The notes beneath the pieces were generated by a model, which did not search any database, had not been told where the DNA came from, and was given only the letters and a program-made list of their open reading frames with translations. Of a stretch of DNA of 64,000 nucleotides, positions 48,945-62,800 are shown piece after piece. Origin of the DNA: Nomia melanderi (lineage: Eukaryota; Arthropoda; Insecta; Hymenoptera; Halictidae); the NCBI RefSeq assembly GCF_051020985.1, contig NW_027475328.1, positions 1 through 64,000 of the forward strand. The letters run 5' to 3'. The position numbers and the translations under genes were made by a program. Numbering within the stretch: the first letter of the stretch is position 1; each line of letters opens with the position of its first letter.

Positions 48945-50020
48945 CACTTTGATTTATTGCGCTATTTGTAATAGCACGCGAGATATCACCACATATATAT
49001 TGGATTTTCCCCTGACCCTGAGTGTCCGGCCCCATGAGACTGTGGTTTTCTCGGCCCCTGGGGGTCCGAGGTCGTTCCCGCTAAACATATTCATGCGCCA
49101 GGGCCTCCTACAGGCAATACACTTTGATTTATTGCGCTATTTGTAATAGCACGCGAGATATCACCACATATATATTGGATTTTCCCCTGACCCTGAGTGT
49201 CCGGCCCCATGAGACTGTGGTTTTCTCGGCCCCTGGTGGTCCGAGGTCGTTCCCGCTGCACAGATTCATGCGCCAGGGCCTCCTGCAGATAATTCACTTT
49301 GTTTTATTGCGCTATCTGTAATAGCACCCGAGATATCACCAGATATATATTGGATTTTTCCCTGACCCTGAGCGTCCGGCCCCATGAGACGGTGGTTTTC
49401 TCGGCCCCTGGTGGTCCGAGGTCGTTCCCGCTGCACAGATTCATGCGCCAGGGCCTCCTGCAGATATTTCACTTTGGTATATTGCGCTATCTCTAATAGC
49501 ACCCGAGATATCACCAGATATATATTGGATTTTTCCCCGACCCTGAGTGTCCAGCCCCATGAGACGGGGGTTTTCTCGTCCCCTGGTGGTCCGAGGTCGT
49601 TCCCGCGGCACACATGCATGCGCCAGCGCCTCCTGCAGATAATTCACTTTGGTTTATTGCGCTATCTGTAATAGCACCCGAGATATCACCAGATATATAT
49701 TGGATTTTTCCCTGACCCTGAGCGTCCGGCCCCATGAGACGGTGGTTTTCTCGGCCCCTGGTGGTCCGAGGTCGTTCCCGCTGCACAGATTCATGCGCCA
49801 GGGCCTCCTGCAGATATTTCACTTTGGTATATTGCGCTATCTCTAATAGCACCCGAGATATCACCAGATATATATTGGATTTTTCCCCGACCCTGAGTGT
49901 CCAGCCCCATGAGACGGGGGTTTTCTCGTCCCCTGGTGGTCCGAGGTCGTTCCCGCGGCACACATGCATGCGCCAGCGCCTCCTGCAGATAATTCACTTT
50001 GGTTTATTGCGCTATCTCTA
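48945..50020 (+). repeat. Very recent one- and two-monomer tandem duplications
   Basis: Adjacent monomers at about 48,950-49,124 and 49,125-49,299 share GCACGCGAG and CACCACATATAT (175-bp offset). Directly after, 49,313-49,662 and 49,663-50,012 look identical over a full two-monomer unit (350 bp). Both carry GAGCGTCCGG, GCAGATATTTCAC, GAGACGGGGG and CGCGGCACACATGCATGCGC. Confidence 0.9.
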
Positions 50021-53000
50021 ATAGCACCCGAGATATCACCAGATATATATTGGATTTTCCCCTGAGCCTGAGTGTCCGGCCCCATGAGACTGTGGTTTTC
50101 TCGGCCCCTGGTGGTCCGAGGTCGTTCCCGCTGCACAGATTCATGCGCCAGGGCCTCCTGCAGATATTTCACATTGATTTATTGCGCTATCTCTAATAGC
50201 ACCCGAGATATCACCAGATATATATTGGATTTTCCCTTGACCCTGAGTGTCCGGCCCCATGAGACGGTGGTTTTCTCGGCCCCTGGTGGTCCGAGGTCGT
50301 TCCCGCTAAACAGAGTCATGCGCCAGGGCCTCCTACAGACAATGCACTTTGGTATATTGCGCTATCTCTAATAGCACCCGAGATATCACCAGATATATAT
50401 TGGATTTTCCCCTGAGCCTGAGTGTCCGGCCCCATGAGACTGTGGATTTCTCGGCCTCTGGTGGTCCGAGGTCGTTACCGCTGCCCAGATTCATGCGCCA
50501 GGGCCTCCTACAGACAATGCACGTTGATTTATTGCGCTATCTGTAATAGCACCCGAGAAAGCAACATATATATATACTGGATTTTTATATGACATTGGGT
50601 GACGGATACCGAAAATCTGTCATTTTCTCGGCCCCTGGTGGTCCGATGTCATTCCTGCTGCACAGATTCATGCGCAAGGGCCTCCTGCGGACATTGCACT
50701 TTGATTTATTGCGCTATCTCTAATAGCACCCGAGATATCACCAGATATATATTTGATTTTACCCTGACCCTGAGTGTCCGGCCCCATGAGACGGTGGATT
50801 CCTCGGCCCCTGGTGGTCCGAGGTCGTTCCCGCTGCACAGATGCATGCGCCAGCGCCTCCTGCAGAAAATTCACTTTGGTTTATTGCGCTATCTCTAATA
50901 GCACCCGAGATATCACCAGATATATATTGGATTTTTCCCTGACCCTGAGTGTCCGGCCCCATGAGACGGCGGTTTTCTCGGCGCCTGGTGGTCCGAGGTC
51001 GTTCCCGCTGAACAGAATCATGCGCCAGGGCCTCCTGCAGATAATTCACTTTGCTTTATTGCGCTATCTCTAATAGCGCCCGAGATATCACCAGATATAT
51101 ATTTCATTTTTCCCTGACCCTGAGTGTCCGGCCCCATGAGACGGTGGTTGTCTCGGCCCCTGGTGGTCCGAGGTCATTCCCGCTACACAGATTCATGCGC
51201 CAGGGCCTCCTGCAGATAATTCACTTTTGTTTATTGCGCTATCTGTAATAGCACCCGAGATATCACCAGATATATATTTGATTTTTCCCTGACCCTGAGT
51301 GTCCGGCCCCATGAGACTGTGGTTTTCTCGGCCCCCGGTGGTCCGAGGTCGTTCCCGCTGCACAGATTCATGCGCCAGGGCATCCTACAGACAATGCACT
51401 TTGATTTATTGCGCTATCTGTAATACCACCCGAGATATCACCAGATATATATTGGATTTTTCCCTGACCCTGAGTGTCCGGCCCCATGAGACGGCGGTTT
51501 TCGCGGCCCCTGGGGGGCCGAGGTCGTTTCCGCTACACAGATTCATGCGCCAGGGCCTCCTGCAGATAATTCACTTTGGTTTATTGCGCTATCTCTAATA
51601 GCACCCGAGATATCACCAGATATATATGTTGGATTTTTCCCCGACCCTGACTGTCCGGCCCCATGAGACGTTGGTTTTCTCGGCCCCTGGTGGTCCGAGG
51701 TCGTTCCCGCTGCCCAGATTCATGCGCCAAGGCCTCCTACAGACAATGCACATTGATTTATTGCGCTATCTGTAATTGCACCCAAGAAAGCAGCATATAT
51801 ATGCTGGATTTTTACATGACTTTGGGTGACGGATTGCGAATATCTGTAATTTTCTCGGCCCCTGGTGGTCCAATGTCGATCCTGCTGCACAGATTCATGC
51901 TCCAGGGCCTCCTGTAGCCAATGCACTTTGATTTATGGCGCTATCTCTAATAGCACCCGAGACATCATCAGATATATATTGGATTTTCCCCTGACCCTGA
52001 GTGTCCGGCCCCATGAGACGGTGGTTTTCTCGGCCCCTGGTGGTCCGAGGTCGTTGCCGCTGCACAGATTCATGCGACTGGGCCTCCCGCAGACAATGCA
52101 CTTTGATTTATCGCGCTATCTCTAATAGCACCCGAGATATCACCAGATATATAATGGATTTTACCATGACCCTGACAGTCCGGCCACAAGAGACGGTGGT
52201 TTTCTCGGCCCCTGGTGGTCCGAGGTCGTTACCGCTGAACAGATTCATGCGCCAGGGTTTCCCGCAGCCAATTCACTTTGGTTTATTGCGCTATCTGTAA
52301 TAGCACCCGAGATATCACCAGATATATGCTGGATTTTTACATGACCTTGGGTGACGGATTCCGAATATCTGTAATTTTCTCGGCCCCTGGTGGTCCGAGG
52401 TAGTTCCTGCTGCACAGATTCATTTGCCAGTGCTTCCTACAGACAATGCACTTTGATTTATTGCGCTATCTCTAATAGCACCCGAGATATCACCAGATAT
52501 ATATGTTGGATTTTTCCCCGACCCTGACTGTCCGGCCCCATGAGACGGTGGTTTTCTCTGTCCCTGGTGGTCCGAGGACGTTCCCGCTGCACAGATTCAT
52601 TCGCCAGTGCCTCCTACAGACAATGCACTTTGATTTATTGCGCTATCTCTAATAGCACCCGAGATATCACCAGATATATATTGGATTTTTCCCTGACCCT
52701 GACAGTCCGTCCCCATGAGACGGTGATTTTCTCGGCCCCTGGTGGTCCGAGGTCGTTCCCGCTGCACAGATTCATTCGCCAGTGCCTCCTACAGACAATG
52801 CACTTTGATTTATTGCGCTATCTCTAACGGCACCCGAGTTATGACCAGATATATAATGGATTTTTCCCTGACCCTGAGTGTCCGGCCCCATGAGACGGTG
52901 GTTTTCTCGGCCCCTGGTGGTCCGAGGTCGTTCCCGCTGCACAGATGCATGCGCCAGGGCCTCCTGCAGATAATTCACTTTGGTTTATTGCGCTATCTCT

Positions 53001-53860
53001 AATAGCACCCGAGATATCACCAGATATATATTGGATTTTCCCCTGACCCTGAGTGTCCGGCCCCATGAGACGTTGGTTTCCTCGGCCCCTGGTGGTCCGA
53101 GGTCGTTCCCGCTGCCCAGATACATGCGCCAGGGCCTTCTACGGACAATACACTTTGATTTATTGCGCTATCTCTAATAGCACCCGAGATATCACCAGAT
53201 ATATATTGGATTCTTCCCTGACCCTGAGTGTCCGGCCCCATGTGTCGATGGTTTTCTCGGTCCCTCGTGGTCCGAGTTCGATCCCGCTGAACAGCTTCAT
53301 GCGCCAGGGTTTCCCGCAGACAATTCACTTTGGTTTATTGCGCTATCTGTAATAGCGCCCGAGATATCACCAGATATATGCTGGATTTTTACATGACCTT
53401 GGGTGACGGATTCCGAATATCTGTAATTTTCTCGGCCCCTGGTGGTTCGAGGTAGTTCCTGCTGCACAGATTCATTCGCCAGTGCCTCCAACAGACAATG
53501 CACTTTGATTTATTGCTCTATCTCTAATAGCACCCAAGGTATCATCAGATACATCCAGGGTTTTTACATGACCTTGGGTGTGCGGCCCCATGTGTCGGTG
53601 GTTTGCTCTGTCCCTGGTGGTCCGAGGACGTTCCCGCTGCCCAGATTCATGCGCCAGGGCCTCCTACAGACAATGCACTTTGATTTATTGCGCTATCTGT
53701 AATAGCACCCGAGAAAGCTCCATATATATGCTGGATTTTTACATGACTTTGGATGACGGATACCGAAAATCTGTAATTTTCTCGGCCCCTGGTGGTCCGA
53801 GGTCGTTCCCGCTGCACAGATTCATGCGCCCGGGCCTCCTGCAGATAATTCACTTTGGTT
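50020..53860 (+). repeat. Diverse section where class B monomers reappear
   Basis: About 22 monomers. Class B blocks occur at about 50,560-50,625, 51,785-51,855 and 53,715-53,780, and intermediate (B2) blocks at 52,320-52,380 and 53,370-53,430. Several class A monomers are unusual: a GATATATATGTTGG form with 2 extra bases (51,620 and 52,497), CTCTGTCCCTGG (52,556), and GTTATGACCAG (52,849). No long near-identical duplication was noticed, so this section looks older than its neighbours. Confidence 0.75.
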
Positions 53861-56800
53861 TATTGCGCTATCTCTAATAGCACCCGAGATATCACCAGAT
53901 ATATATAGGATTTTTCCCCGACCCTGAGTGTCCGGCCCCATGAGACGGTGGTTTTCTCGGCCGCTGGTGGTCCGAGGTCGTTTCCGCTTGCACAGATGCA
54001 TGCGCCAGGGCCTCCTGCAGATAACTCACTTTGGTTTATTGCGCTATCTCTAATAGCACCCGAGATATCACCAGATATATATTGGATTTTTCTCTGACCC
54101 TGAGTGTCCGGCGCCATGAGACGGTGGTTTTCTCGGCCCCTGGTGGTCCTAGGTCGTTCCCGCTGCAGAGATGCATGCGACAGGGCCTCCTGCAGATTAT
54201 TCACTTTGGTGTATTGCGCTACCTCTATTAGCACCCGAGATATCACCAGATATATATTGGATTTTCCCCTAACACTGAGTGTCCGGCCCCATGAGACGTT
54301 GGTTTTCTCGGCCCCTGGTGGTCCCAGGTCGTTCCCGCTGCCCATATTCATGCGCCAGGGCCTCGTACAGACAATGCACATTGATTTATTGCGCTATCTG
54401 TAATTGCACCCGAGAAAGCACCATATATATGCTGGATTTTTACATGACTTTGGGTGACGGATTGCGAATATCTGTAATTTTCTCGGCCCCTGGTGGTCCG
54501 ATGTCGATCCTGCTGCACAGATTCATGCTCCAGGGCCTCCTGCAGCCAATGCACTTTGATTTATGGCGCTATCTCTAATAGCACCCGAGATATCATCAGA
54601 TATATATTGGATTTTCCCCTGACCCTGAGTGTCCGGCCCCATGAGACGGTGGTTTTCTCGGCCCCTGGTGGTCCGAGGTCGTTACCGCTGCACGGATTCA
54701 TGCGCCAGGGCTTCCTGCAGACAATGCAGTTTGATTTATCGCGCTATCTGTAATAGTACCTGAGATATCACCAGATATATATTGGATTTTCCCCTGACCC
54801 TGACAGTCCGGCCCCATGTGTCGATGGTTTTCTCGGTCCCTCGTGGTCCGAGTTCGATCCCGCTGAACAGATTCATGCGCCAGGGTTTCCCGGAGACAAT
54901 TCACTTTGGTTTATTGCGCTATCTGTAATAGCACCCGAGATATCACCAGATATATGCTGGATTATTACATGACCTTGGGTGACGGATTCCGAATATCTGT
55001 AATTTTCTCGGCCCCTGGTGGTCCGAGGTAGTTCCTGCTGCACAGATTCATTCGCCAGTGCCTCCTACAGACAATGCACTTTGATTTATTGCTCTATCTC
55101 TAATAGCACCCAAGGTATGATCAGATACATCTAGGGTTTTTACATGACCTTGGGTGTGCGGCCCCATGTGTCGGTGGTTTTCTCTGTCCCTGGTGGTCCG
55201 AGGACGTTCCCGCTGCCCAGATTCATGCGCTAGGGCCTCCTACGGACAATGCACTTTGATTTATTGCACTATCTCTAATAGCACCCGAGATATCACCAGA
55301 TATATATTGGATTTTTCCCGGACCCTGAGTGTCCGGCCCCATGAGACGGTGGTTTTCTCGGCCCCTGGTGGTCCGAGGTCGTTCCCGCTGCACCGATTCA
55401 TGCGCCAGGGCCTCCAACAGACAATGCACTTTGATTTATTGCGCTATCTGTAATAGCACCCGAGAAAGCTCCATATATATGCTGGATTTTTACATGACTT
55501 TGGATGACGGATACCGAAAATCTGTAATTTTCTCGGCCGCTGGTGGTCCGAGATCGTTCCCGCTGCACAGATTCATGCGCCAGGGCCTCCTACAGACAAT
55601 GCACTTTGATTTATTGCGCTATCTGTAATAGCCCCCGAGATATCACCAGATACATATTGGATTTTTCCCTGACGCTGAGTGACCGGCCCCATGAGACGGT
55701 GGTTTCCTCGGCCCCTGGTTGCCCGAGGTCGTTGCCGCTGCACAGATTCATGCGCCAGGGTCTGCTGCAGACAATGCACTTTGATTGATCGCGCTATCTC
55801 TAATAGCACCCGAGATATTACCAGATATATAATGGAGTTTTCCCTGACCCTGACAGTCCGGCCCCATGAGACGGTGGTTTTCTAGGCCCCTGGTGGTCCG
55901 AGGTCGTTCCCGCTGCACAGATTCATGCGCCCGGGCCTCCTGCAGATAATTCACTTTGATTTATTGCGCTATCTGTAATAGCACCCGAGATATCACCAGA
56001 TATATGCTGGATTTTTACATGACCTTGGGTGACGATTTCCGAATATCTGTAATTTTCTCGGCCCCTGGTGGTACGAGCTCGTTCCTGCATCACAGATTCA
56101 TGCGCCAGGGCTTCCTGCAGACAATGCAATTTGATTTATCGCGCTATCTGTAATAGAACCCGAGATATCACCAGATATATGCTGGATTTTTACATGACCT
56201 TGGGTGACGAATTCCGAATATCTGTCATTTTCTCGGCCCCTGGTGGTCCGAGATCGTTCCTGCTTCACAGATTCATGCGCCAGGGTCTCCCGCAGACAAT
56301 GCACTTTGATTTATTGCGCTAATTCTAATAGCACCCGAGGTATCACCAGATATATTTTGGATTTTCCCCTGACCCTGAGTGTCCGGCCCCATGAGACTGT
56401 GGTTTTCTCGGCCCCTGGCGCTCCGAGGTCGTTCCCGCGGCACAGATTCATTTGCCAGGGCCTCCTACAGACAATGCACTTTGATTTACTGCGCTATCTG
56501 TAAGAGCACCCGAGATATCACCAGATATACATTGAATTTTTCAATCGACCCTGAGTGTCCGGCCCCATGAGACGGTGCTTTTCTCGGACCCTGGTGATCC
56601 GAGGTCGTTGCCGCTGCACAGATTCATGCGCCAGGGTGTGCCGCAGACAATGCACTTTGGTGTATTGCGCTATCTGTAATAGCACCCGAGATATCACCAG
56701 ATACATATTGGATTTTTCCCAGACGCTGAGTGTCCGGCCCCATGAGACGATGGTTTTCTCGGCCCGTGGTGGTCCGAGGTCGTTCCCGCTGCACAGATGC

Positions 56801-58221
56801 ATGCGCCAGGGCCTCCTGCAGATAATTCAGTTTCGTTTATTGCGCTATCTATAATAGCACCCAAGATATCACCAGATATATATTGGATTTTCCCCTGACC
56901 CTGAGTGTCCGGCCCCATGAGACGGTGGTTTCCTCGGCCCCTGGTTGCCCGAGGTCGTTGCCGCTGCACAGATTCATGTGCCAGGGTCTGCCGCAGACAA
57001 TGCACTTTGATTTATCGCGCTATCTCTAATAGCACCCGAGATATCACCAGATATATGCTGGATTTTTACATGACCTTGGGTGACGAATTCCGAATATCTG
57101 TAATTTTCTCGACCCCTGGTGGTCCGAGCTCGTTCCCGCTCCACAGATTCGTGGGACAGGGCTTCCTGCAGACAATGCACTTTGATTTATTGCGCTATTT
57201 CTAATAGCACCCGAGATATCACCAGATATATATTGGATTTTCCCCTGACCCTGAGTGTCCGGCCCCATGAGACTGTGGTTTTCTCGGCTCCTGGCGGTCC
57301 GAGGTCGTTCCCGCTGCACAGATGCATGCGCCAGGGCCTCCTGCAGATAATTCACGTTCGTTTATTGCGCTATCTCTAATAGCACCCGAGATATCACCGG
57401 ATATATATTGGATTTTCCCCTCACCCTGAGGGTCCGGCCCCATGAGACGGTGGTTTTCTCGGCCCCTGGTAGTCCGAGGTCGTTACCGCTGCACAGATTC
57501 ATGCGCCAGGGCCTCCCGCAGGCAATGCACTTTGATTTATTGCGCTATCTGTAATAGCATCCGAGAAAGCACCATATATATCTTGGATTTTTACATGACT
57601 TTGGGTGACGGATACCGAAAATCTGAAATTTTCTCGTACGCTGGTGATCCGAGTTCGTTCCCGCTGCAGAGATTCATGCGACAGGGCCTCCTGCAGATAA
57701 TTCACTTTGGTTTATTGCGCTATCTCTAATAGCACCCGAGATATCACCAGATATATATTGGATTTTCCCCTGAACCTGAGTGTCCGGCCCCATGAGACTG
57801 TGATTTTCTCGGCCCCTGGTGGTCCGATGTCGTTCCCGCTGCACAGATTCATGCGCCAGGGCCTCCTACAGACAATGCGCTTTGGTTTATTGCGCTATCT
57901 CTAATAGCACCCGAGATATTACCAGATATATAATGGAGTTTTCCCTGACCCTGACGGTCCGGCCCCGTGAGACGGTGGTTTTCGCGGCCCCTGGCGGTCC
58001 GAGGTCGTTCCCGCTGCACAGATTCATGCGCCAGGGCCGCCTGCAGATAATTCACTTTGGTTTATTGCGCTATCTCTAATAGCACCCGAGATATCACCAG
58101 ATATATAAAGGATTTTTCCCCGACCCTGAGTGTCCGGCCCCATGAGACGGTGGTTTTCTCGGCCGCTGGTGGTCCGAGGTCGTTTCCGCTTGCACAGATG
58201 CATGCGCCAGGGCCTCCTGCA
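53860..58221 (+). repeat. Large higher-order block, copy 1
   Basis: About 25 monomers mixing classes A, B, B2 and C. The part 53,861-54,580 recurs at 59,815-60,534 (offset 5,954) and 54,751-58,221 recurs at 60,530-64,000 (offset 5,779). The second copy therefore lacks one monomer (about 54,575-54,750). A 1-bp insertion marker, TTTCCGCTTGCACAG, lies at 53,981. Class C monomers (TTTTTCAATCGACC) and B2 monomers are frequent. Confidence 0.9.
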
Positions 58222-59656
58222 GATAACTCACTTTGGTTTATTGCGCTATCTCTAATAGCACCCGAGATATCACCAGATATATATTGGATTTTTCTCTGAC
58301 CCTGAGTGTCCGGCGCCATGAGACGGTGGTTTTCTCGGCCCCTGGTGGTCCGAGGTCGTTCCCGCTGCAGAGATGCATGCGACAGGGCCTCCTGCAGATT
58401 ATTCACTTTGGTGTATTGCGCTACCTCTATTAGCACCCGAGATATCACCAGATATATATTGGATTTTCCCCTAACCCTGAGTGTCCGGCCCCATGAGACG
58501 TTGGTTTTCTCGGCCCCTGGTGGTCCCAGGTCGTTCCCGCTGCCCATATTCATGCGCCAGGGCCTCGTACAGACAATGCACATTGATTTATTGCGCTATC
58601 TGTAATTGCACCCGAGAAAGCACCATATATATGCTGGATTTTTACATGACTTTGGGTGACGGATTGCGAATATCTGTAATTTTCTCGGCCCCTGGTGGTC
58701 CGATGTCGATCCTGCTGCACAGATTCATGCTCCAGGGCCTCCTGCAGCCAATGCACTTTGATTTATGGCGCTATCTCTAATAGCACCCGAGATATCATCA
58801 GATATATATTGGATTTTCCCCTGACCCTGAGTGTCCGGCCCCATGAGACGGTGGTTTTCTAGGCCCCTGGTGGTCCGAGGTCGTTCCCGCTGCACAGATT
58901 CATGCGCCCGGGCCTCCTGCAGATAATTCACTTTGATTTATTGCGCTATCTGTAATAGCACCCGAGATATCACCAGATATATGCTGGATTTTTACATGAC
59001 CTTGGGTGACGATTTCCGAATATCTGTAATTTTCTCGGCCCCTGGTGGTACGAGCTCGTTCCTGCTTCACAGATTCATGCGCCAGGGTCTCCCGCAGACA
59101 ATGCACTTTGATTTATTGCGCTAATTCTAATAGCACCCGAGGTATCACCAGATATATTTTGGATTTTCCCCTGACCCTGAGTGTCCGGCCCCATGAGACT
59201 GTGGTTTTCTCGGCCCCTGGCGCTCCGAGGTCGTTCCCGCGGCACAGATTCATTTGCCAGGGCCTCCTACAGACAATGCACTTTGATTTACTGCGCTATC
59301 TGTAAGAGCACCCGAGATATCACCAGATATACATTGAATTTTTCAATCGACCCTGAGTGTCCGGCCCCATGAGACGGTGCTTTTCTCGGACCCTGGTAAT
59401 CCGAGGTCGTTGCCGCTGCACAGATTCATGCGCCAGGGTCTGCCGCAGACAATGCACTTTGGTGTATTGCGCTATCTGTAATAGCACCCGAGATATCACC
59501 AGATATATAATGGAGTTTTCCCTGACCCTGAGTGTCCGGCCCCATGAGACGGTGGTTTCCTCGGCCCCTGGTTGCCCGAGGTCGTTGCCGCTGCACAGAT
59601 TCATGTGCCAGGGTCTGCCGCAGACAATGCACTTTGATTTATCGCGCTATCTCTAA
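58062..59656 (+). repeat. Mosaic partial copy of the large higher-order block
   Basis: 58,062-58,795 matches 53,860-54,593 (offset 4,202), with the TTTCCGCTTGCACAG marker at 58,183. 58,933-59,124 then matches about 55,956 onward (offset 2,977, then 2,802 for 59,181-59,480 against 56,379-56,678). The order of pieces shows that monomers were deleted relative to copy 1. The final part leads into a B-like monomer with TTAAACGACCTTGGG at about 59,692. Confidence 0.85.
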
Positions 59657-59813
59657 TAGCACCCGAGATATCACCAGATACATACTGGATTCTTAAACGA
59701 CCTTGGGTGACGGATACCGAAAATCTGTAATTTTCTCGGCCCCTGGTGGTCCGAGGTCGTTCCCGCTGCACAGATTCATGCGCCCGGGCCTCCTGCAGAT
59801 AATTCACTTTGGT

Positions 59814-62800
59814 TTATTGCGCTATCTCTAATAGCACCCGAGATATCACCAGATATATATAGGATTTTTCCCCGACCCTGAGTGTCCGGCCCCATGAGAC
59901 GGTGGTTTTCTCGGCCGCTGGTGGTCCGAGGTCGTTTCCGCTTGCACAGATGCATGCGCCAGGGCCTCCTGCAGATAACTCACTTTGGTTTATTGCGCTA
60001 TCTCTAATAGCACCCGAGATATCACCAGATATATATTGGATTTTTCTCTGACCCTGAGTGTCCGGCGCCATGAGACGGTGGTTTTCTCGGCCCCTGGTGG
60101 TCCTAGGTCGTTCCCGCTGCAGAGATGCATGCGACAGGGCCTCCTGCAGATTATTCACTTTGGTGTATTGCGCTACCTCTATTAGCACCCGAGATATCAC
60201 CAGATATATATTGGATTTTCCCCTAACACTGAGTGTCCGGCCCCATGAGACGTTGGTTTTCTCGGCCCCTGGTGGTCCCAGGTCGTTCCCGCTGCCCATA
60301 TTCATGCGCCAGGGCCTCGTACAGACAATGCACATTGATTTATTGCGCTATCTGTAATTGCACCCGAGAAAGCACCATATATATGCTGGATTTTTACATG
60401 ACTTTGGGTGACGGATTGCGAATATCTGTAATTTTCTCGGCCCCTGGTGGTCCGATGTCGATCCTGCTGCACAGATTCATGCTCCAGGGCCTCCTGCAGC
60501 CAATGCACTTTGATTTATCGCGCTATCTGTAATAGTACCTGAGATATCACCAGATATATATTGGATTTTCCCCTGACCCTGACAGTCCGGCCCCATGTGT
60601 CGATGGTTTTCTCGGTCCCTCGTGGTCCGAGTTCGATCCCGCTGAACAGATTCATGCGCCAGGGTTTCCCGGAGACAATTCACTTTGGTTTATTGCGCTA
60701 TCTGTAATAGCACCCGAGATATCACCAGATATATGCTGGATTATTACATGACCTTGGGTGACGGATTCCGAATATCTGTAATTTTCTCGGCCCCTGGTGG
60801 TCCGAGGTAGTTCCTGCTGCACAGATTCATTCGCCAGTGCCTCCTACAGACAATGCACTTTGATTTATTGCTCTATCTCTAATAGCACCCAAGGTATGAT
60901 CAGATACATCTAGGGTTTTTACATGACCTTGGGTGTGCGGCCCCATGTGTCGGTGGTTTTCTCTGTCCCTGGTGGTCCGAGGACGTTCCCGCTGCCCAGA
61001 TTCATGCGCTAGGGCCTCCTACGGACAATGCACTTTGATTTATTGCACTATCTCTAATAGCACCCGAGATATCACCAGATATATATTGGATTTTTCCCGG
61101 ACCCTGAGTGTCCGGCCCCATGAGACGGTGGTTTTCTCGGCCCCTGGTGGTCCGAGGTCGTTCCCGCTGCACCGATTCATGCGCCAGGGCCTCCAACAGA
61201 CAATGCACTTTGATTTATTGCGCTATCTGTAATAGCACCCGAGAAAGCTCCATATATATGCTGGATTTTTACATGACTTTGGATGACGGATACCGAAAAT
61301 CTGTAATTTTCTCGGCCGCTGGTGGTCCGAGATCGTTCCCGCTGCACAGATTCATGCGCCAGGGCCTCCTACAGACAATGCACTTTGATTTATTGCGCTA
61401 TCTGTAATAGCCCCCGAGATATCACCAGATACATATTGGATTTTTCCCTGACGCTGAGTGACCGGCCCCATGAGACGGTGGTTTCCTCGGCCCCTGGTTG
61501 CCCGAGGTCGTTGCCGCTGCACAGATTCATGCGCCAGGGTCTGCTGCAGACAATGCACTTTGATTGATCGCGCTATCTCTAATAGCACCCGAGATATTAC
61601 CAGATATATAATGGAGTTTTCCCTGACCCTGACAGTCCGGCCCCATGAGACGGTGGTTTTCTAGGCCCCTGGTGGTCCGAGGTCGTTCCCGCTGCACAGA
61701 TTCATGCGCCCGGGCCTCCTGCAGATAATTCACTTTGATTTATTGCGCTATCTGTAATAGCACCCGAGATATCACCAGATATATGCTGGATTTTTACATG
61801 ACCTTGGGTGACGATTTCCGAATATCTGTAATTTTCTCGGCCCCTGGTGGTACGAGCTCGTTCCTGCATCACAGATTCATGCGCCAGGGCTTCCTGCAGA
61901 CAATGCAATTTGATTTATCGCGCTATCTGTAATAGAACCCGAGATATCACCAGATATATGCTGGATTTTTACATGACCTTGGGTGACGAATTCCGAATAT
62001 CTGTCATTTTCTCGGCCCCTGGTGGTCCGAGATCGTTCCTGCTTCACAGATTCATGCGCCAGGGTCTTCCGCAGACAATGCACTTTGATTTATTGCGCTA
62101 ATTCTAATAGCACCCGAGGTATCACCAGATATATTTTGGATTTTCCCCTGACCCTGAGTGTCCGGCCCCATGAGACTGTGGTTTTCTCGGCCCCTGGCGC
62201 TCCGAGGTCGTTCCCGCGGCACAGATTCATTTGCCAGGGCCTCCTACAGACAATGCACTTTGATTTACTGCGCTATCTGTAAGAGCACCCGAGATATCAC
62301 CAGATATACATTGAATTTTTCAATCGACCCTGAGTGTCCGGCCCCATGAGACGGTGCTTTTCTCGGACCCTGGTGATCCGAGGTCGTTGCCGCTGCACAG
62401 ATTCATGCGCCAGGGTGTGCCGCAGACAATGCACTTTGGTGTATTGCGCTATCTGTAATAGCACCCGAGATATCACCAGATACATATTGGATTTTTCCCA
62501 GACGCTGAGTGTCCGGCCCCATGAGACGATGGTTTTCTCGGCCCGTGGTGGTCCGAGGTCGTTCCCGCTGCACAGATGCATGCGCCAGGGCCTCCTGCAG
62601 ATAATTCAGTTTCGTTTATTGCGCTATCTATAATAGCACCCAAGATATCACCAGATATATATTGGATTTTCCCCTGACCCTGAGTGTCCGGCCCCATGAG
62701 ACGGTGGTTTCCTCGGCCCCTGGTTGCCCGAGGTCGTTGCCGCTGCACAGATTCATGTGCCAGGGTCTGCCGCAGACAATGCACTTTGATTTATCGCGCT

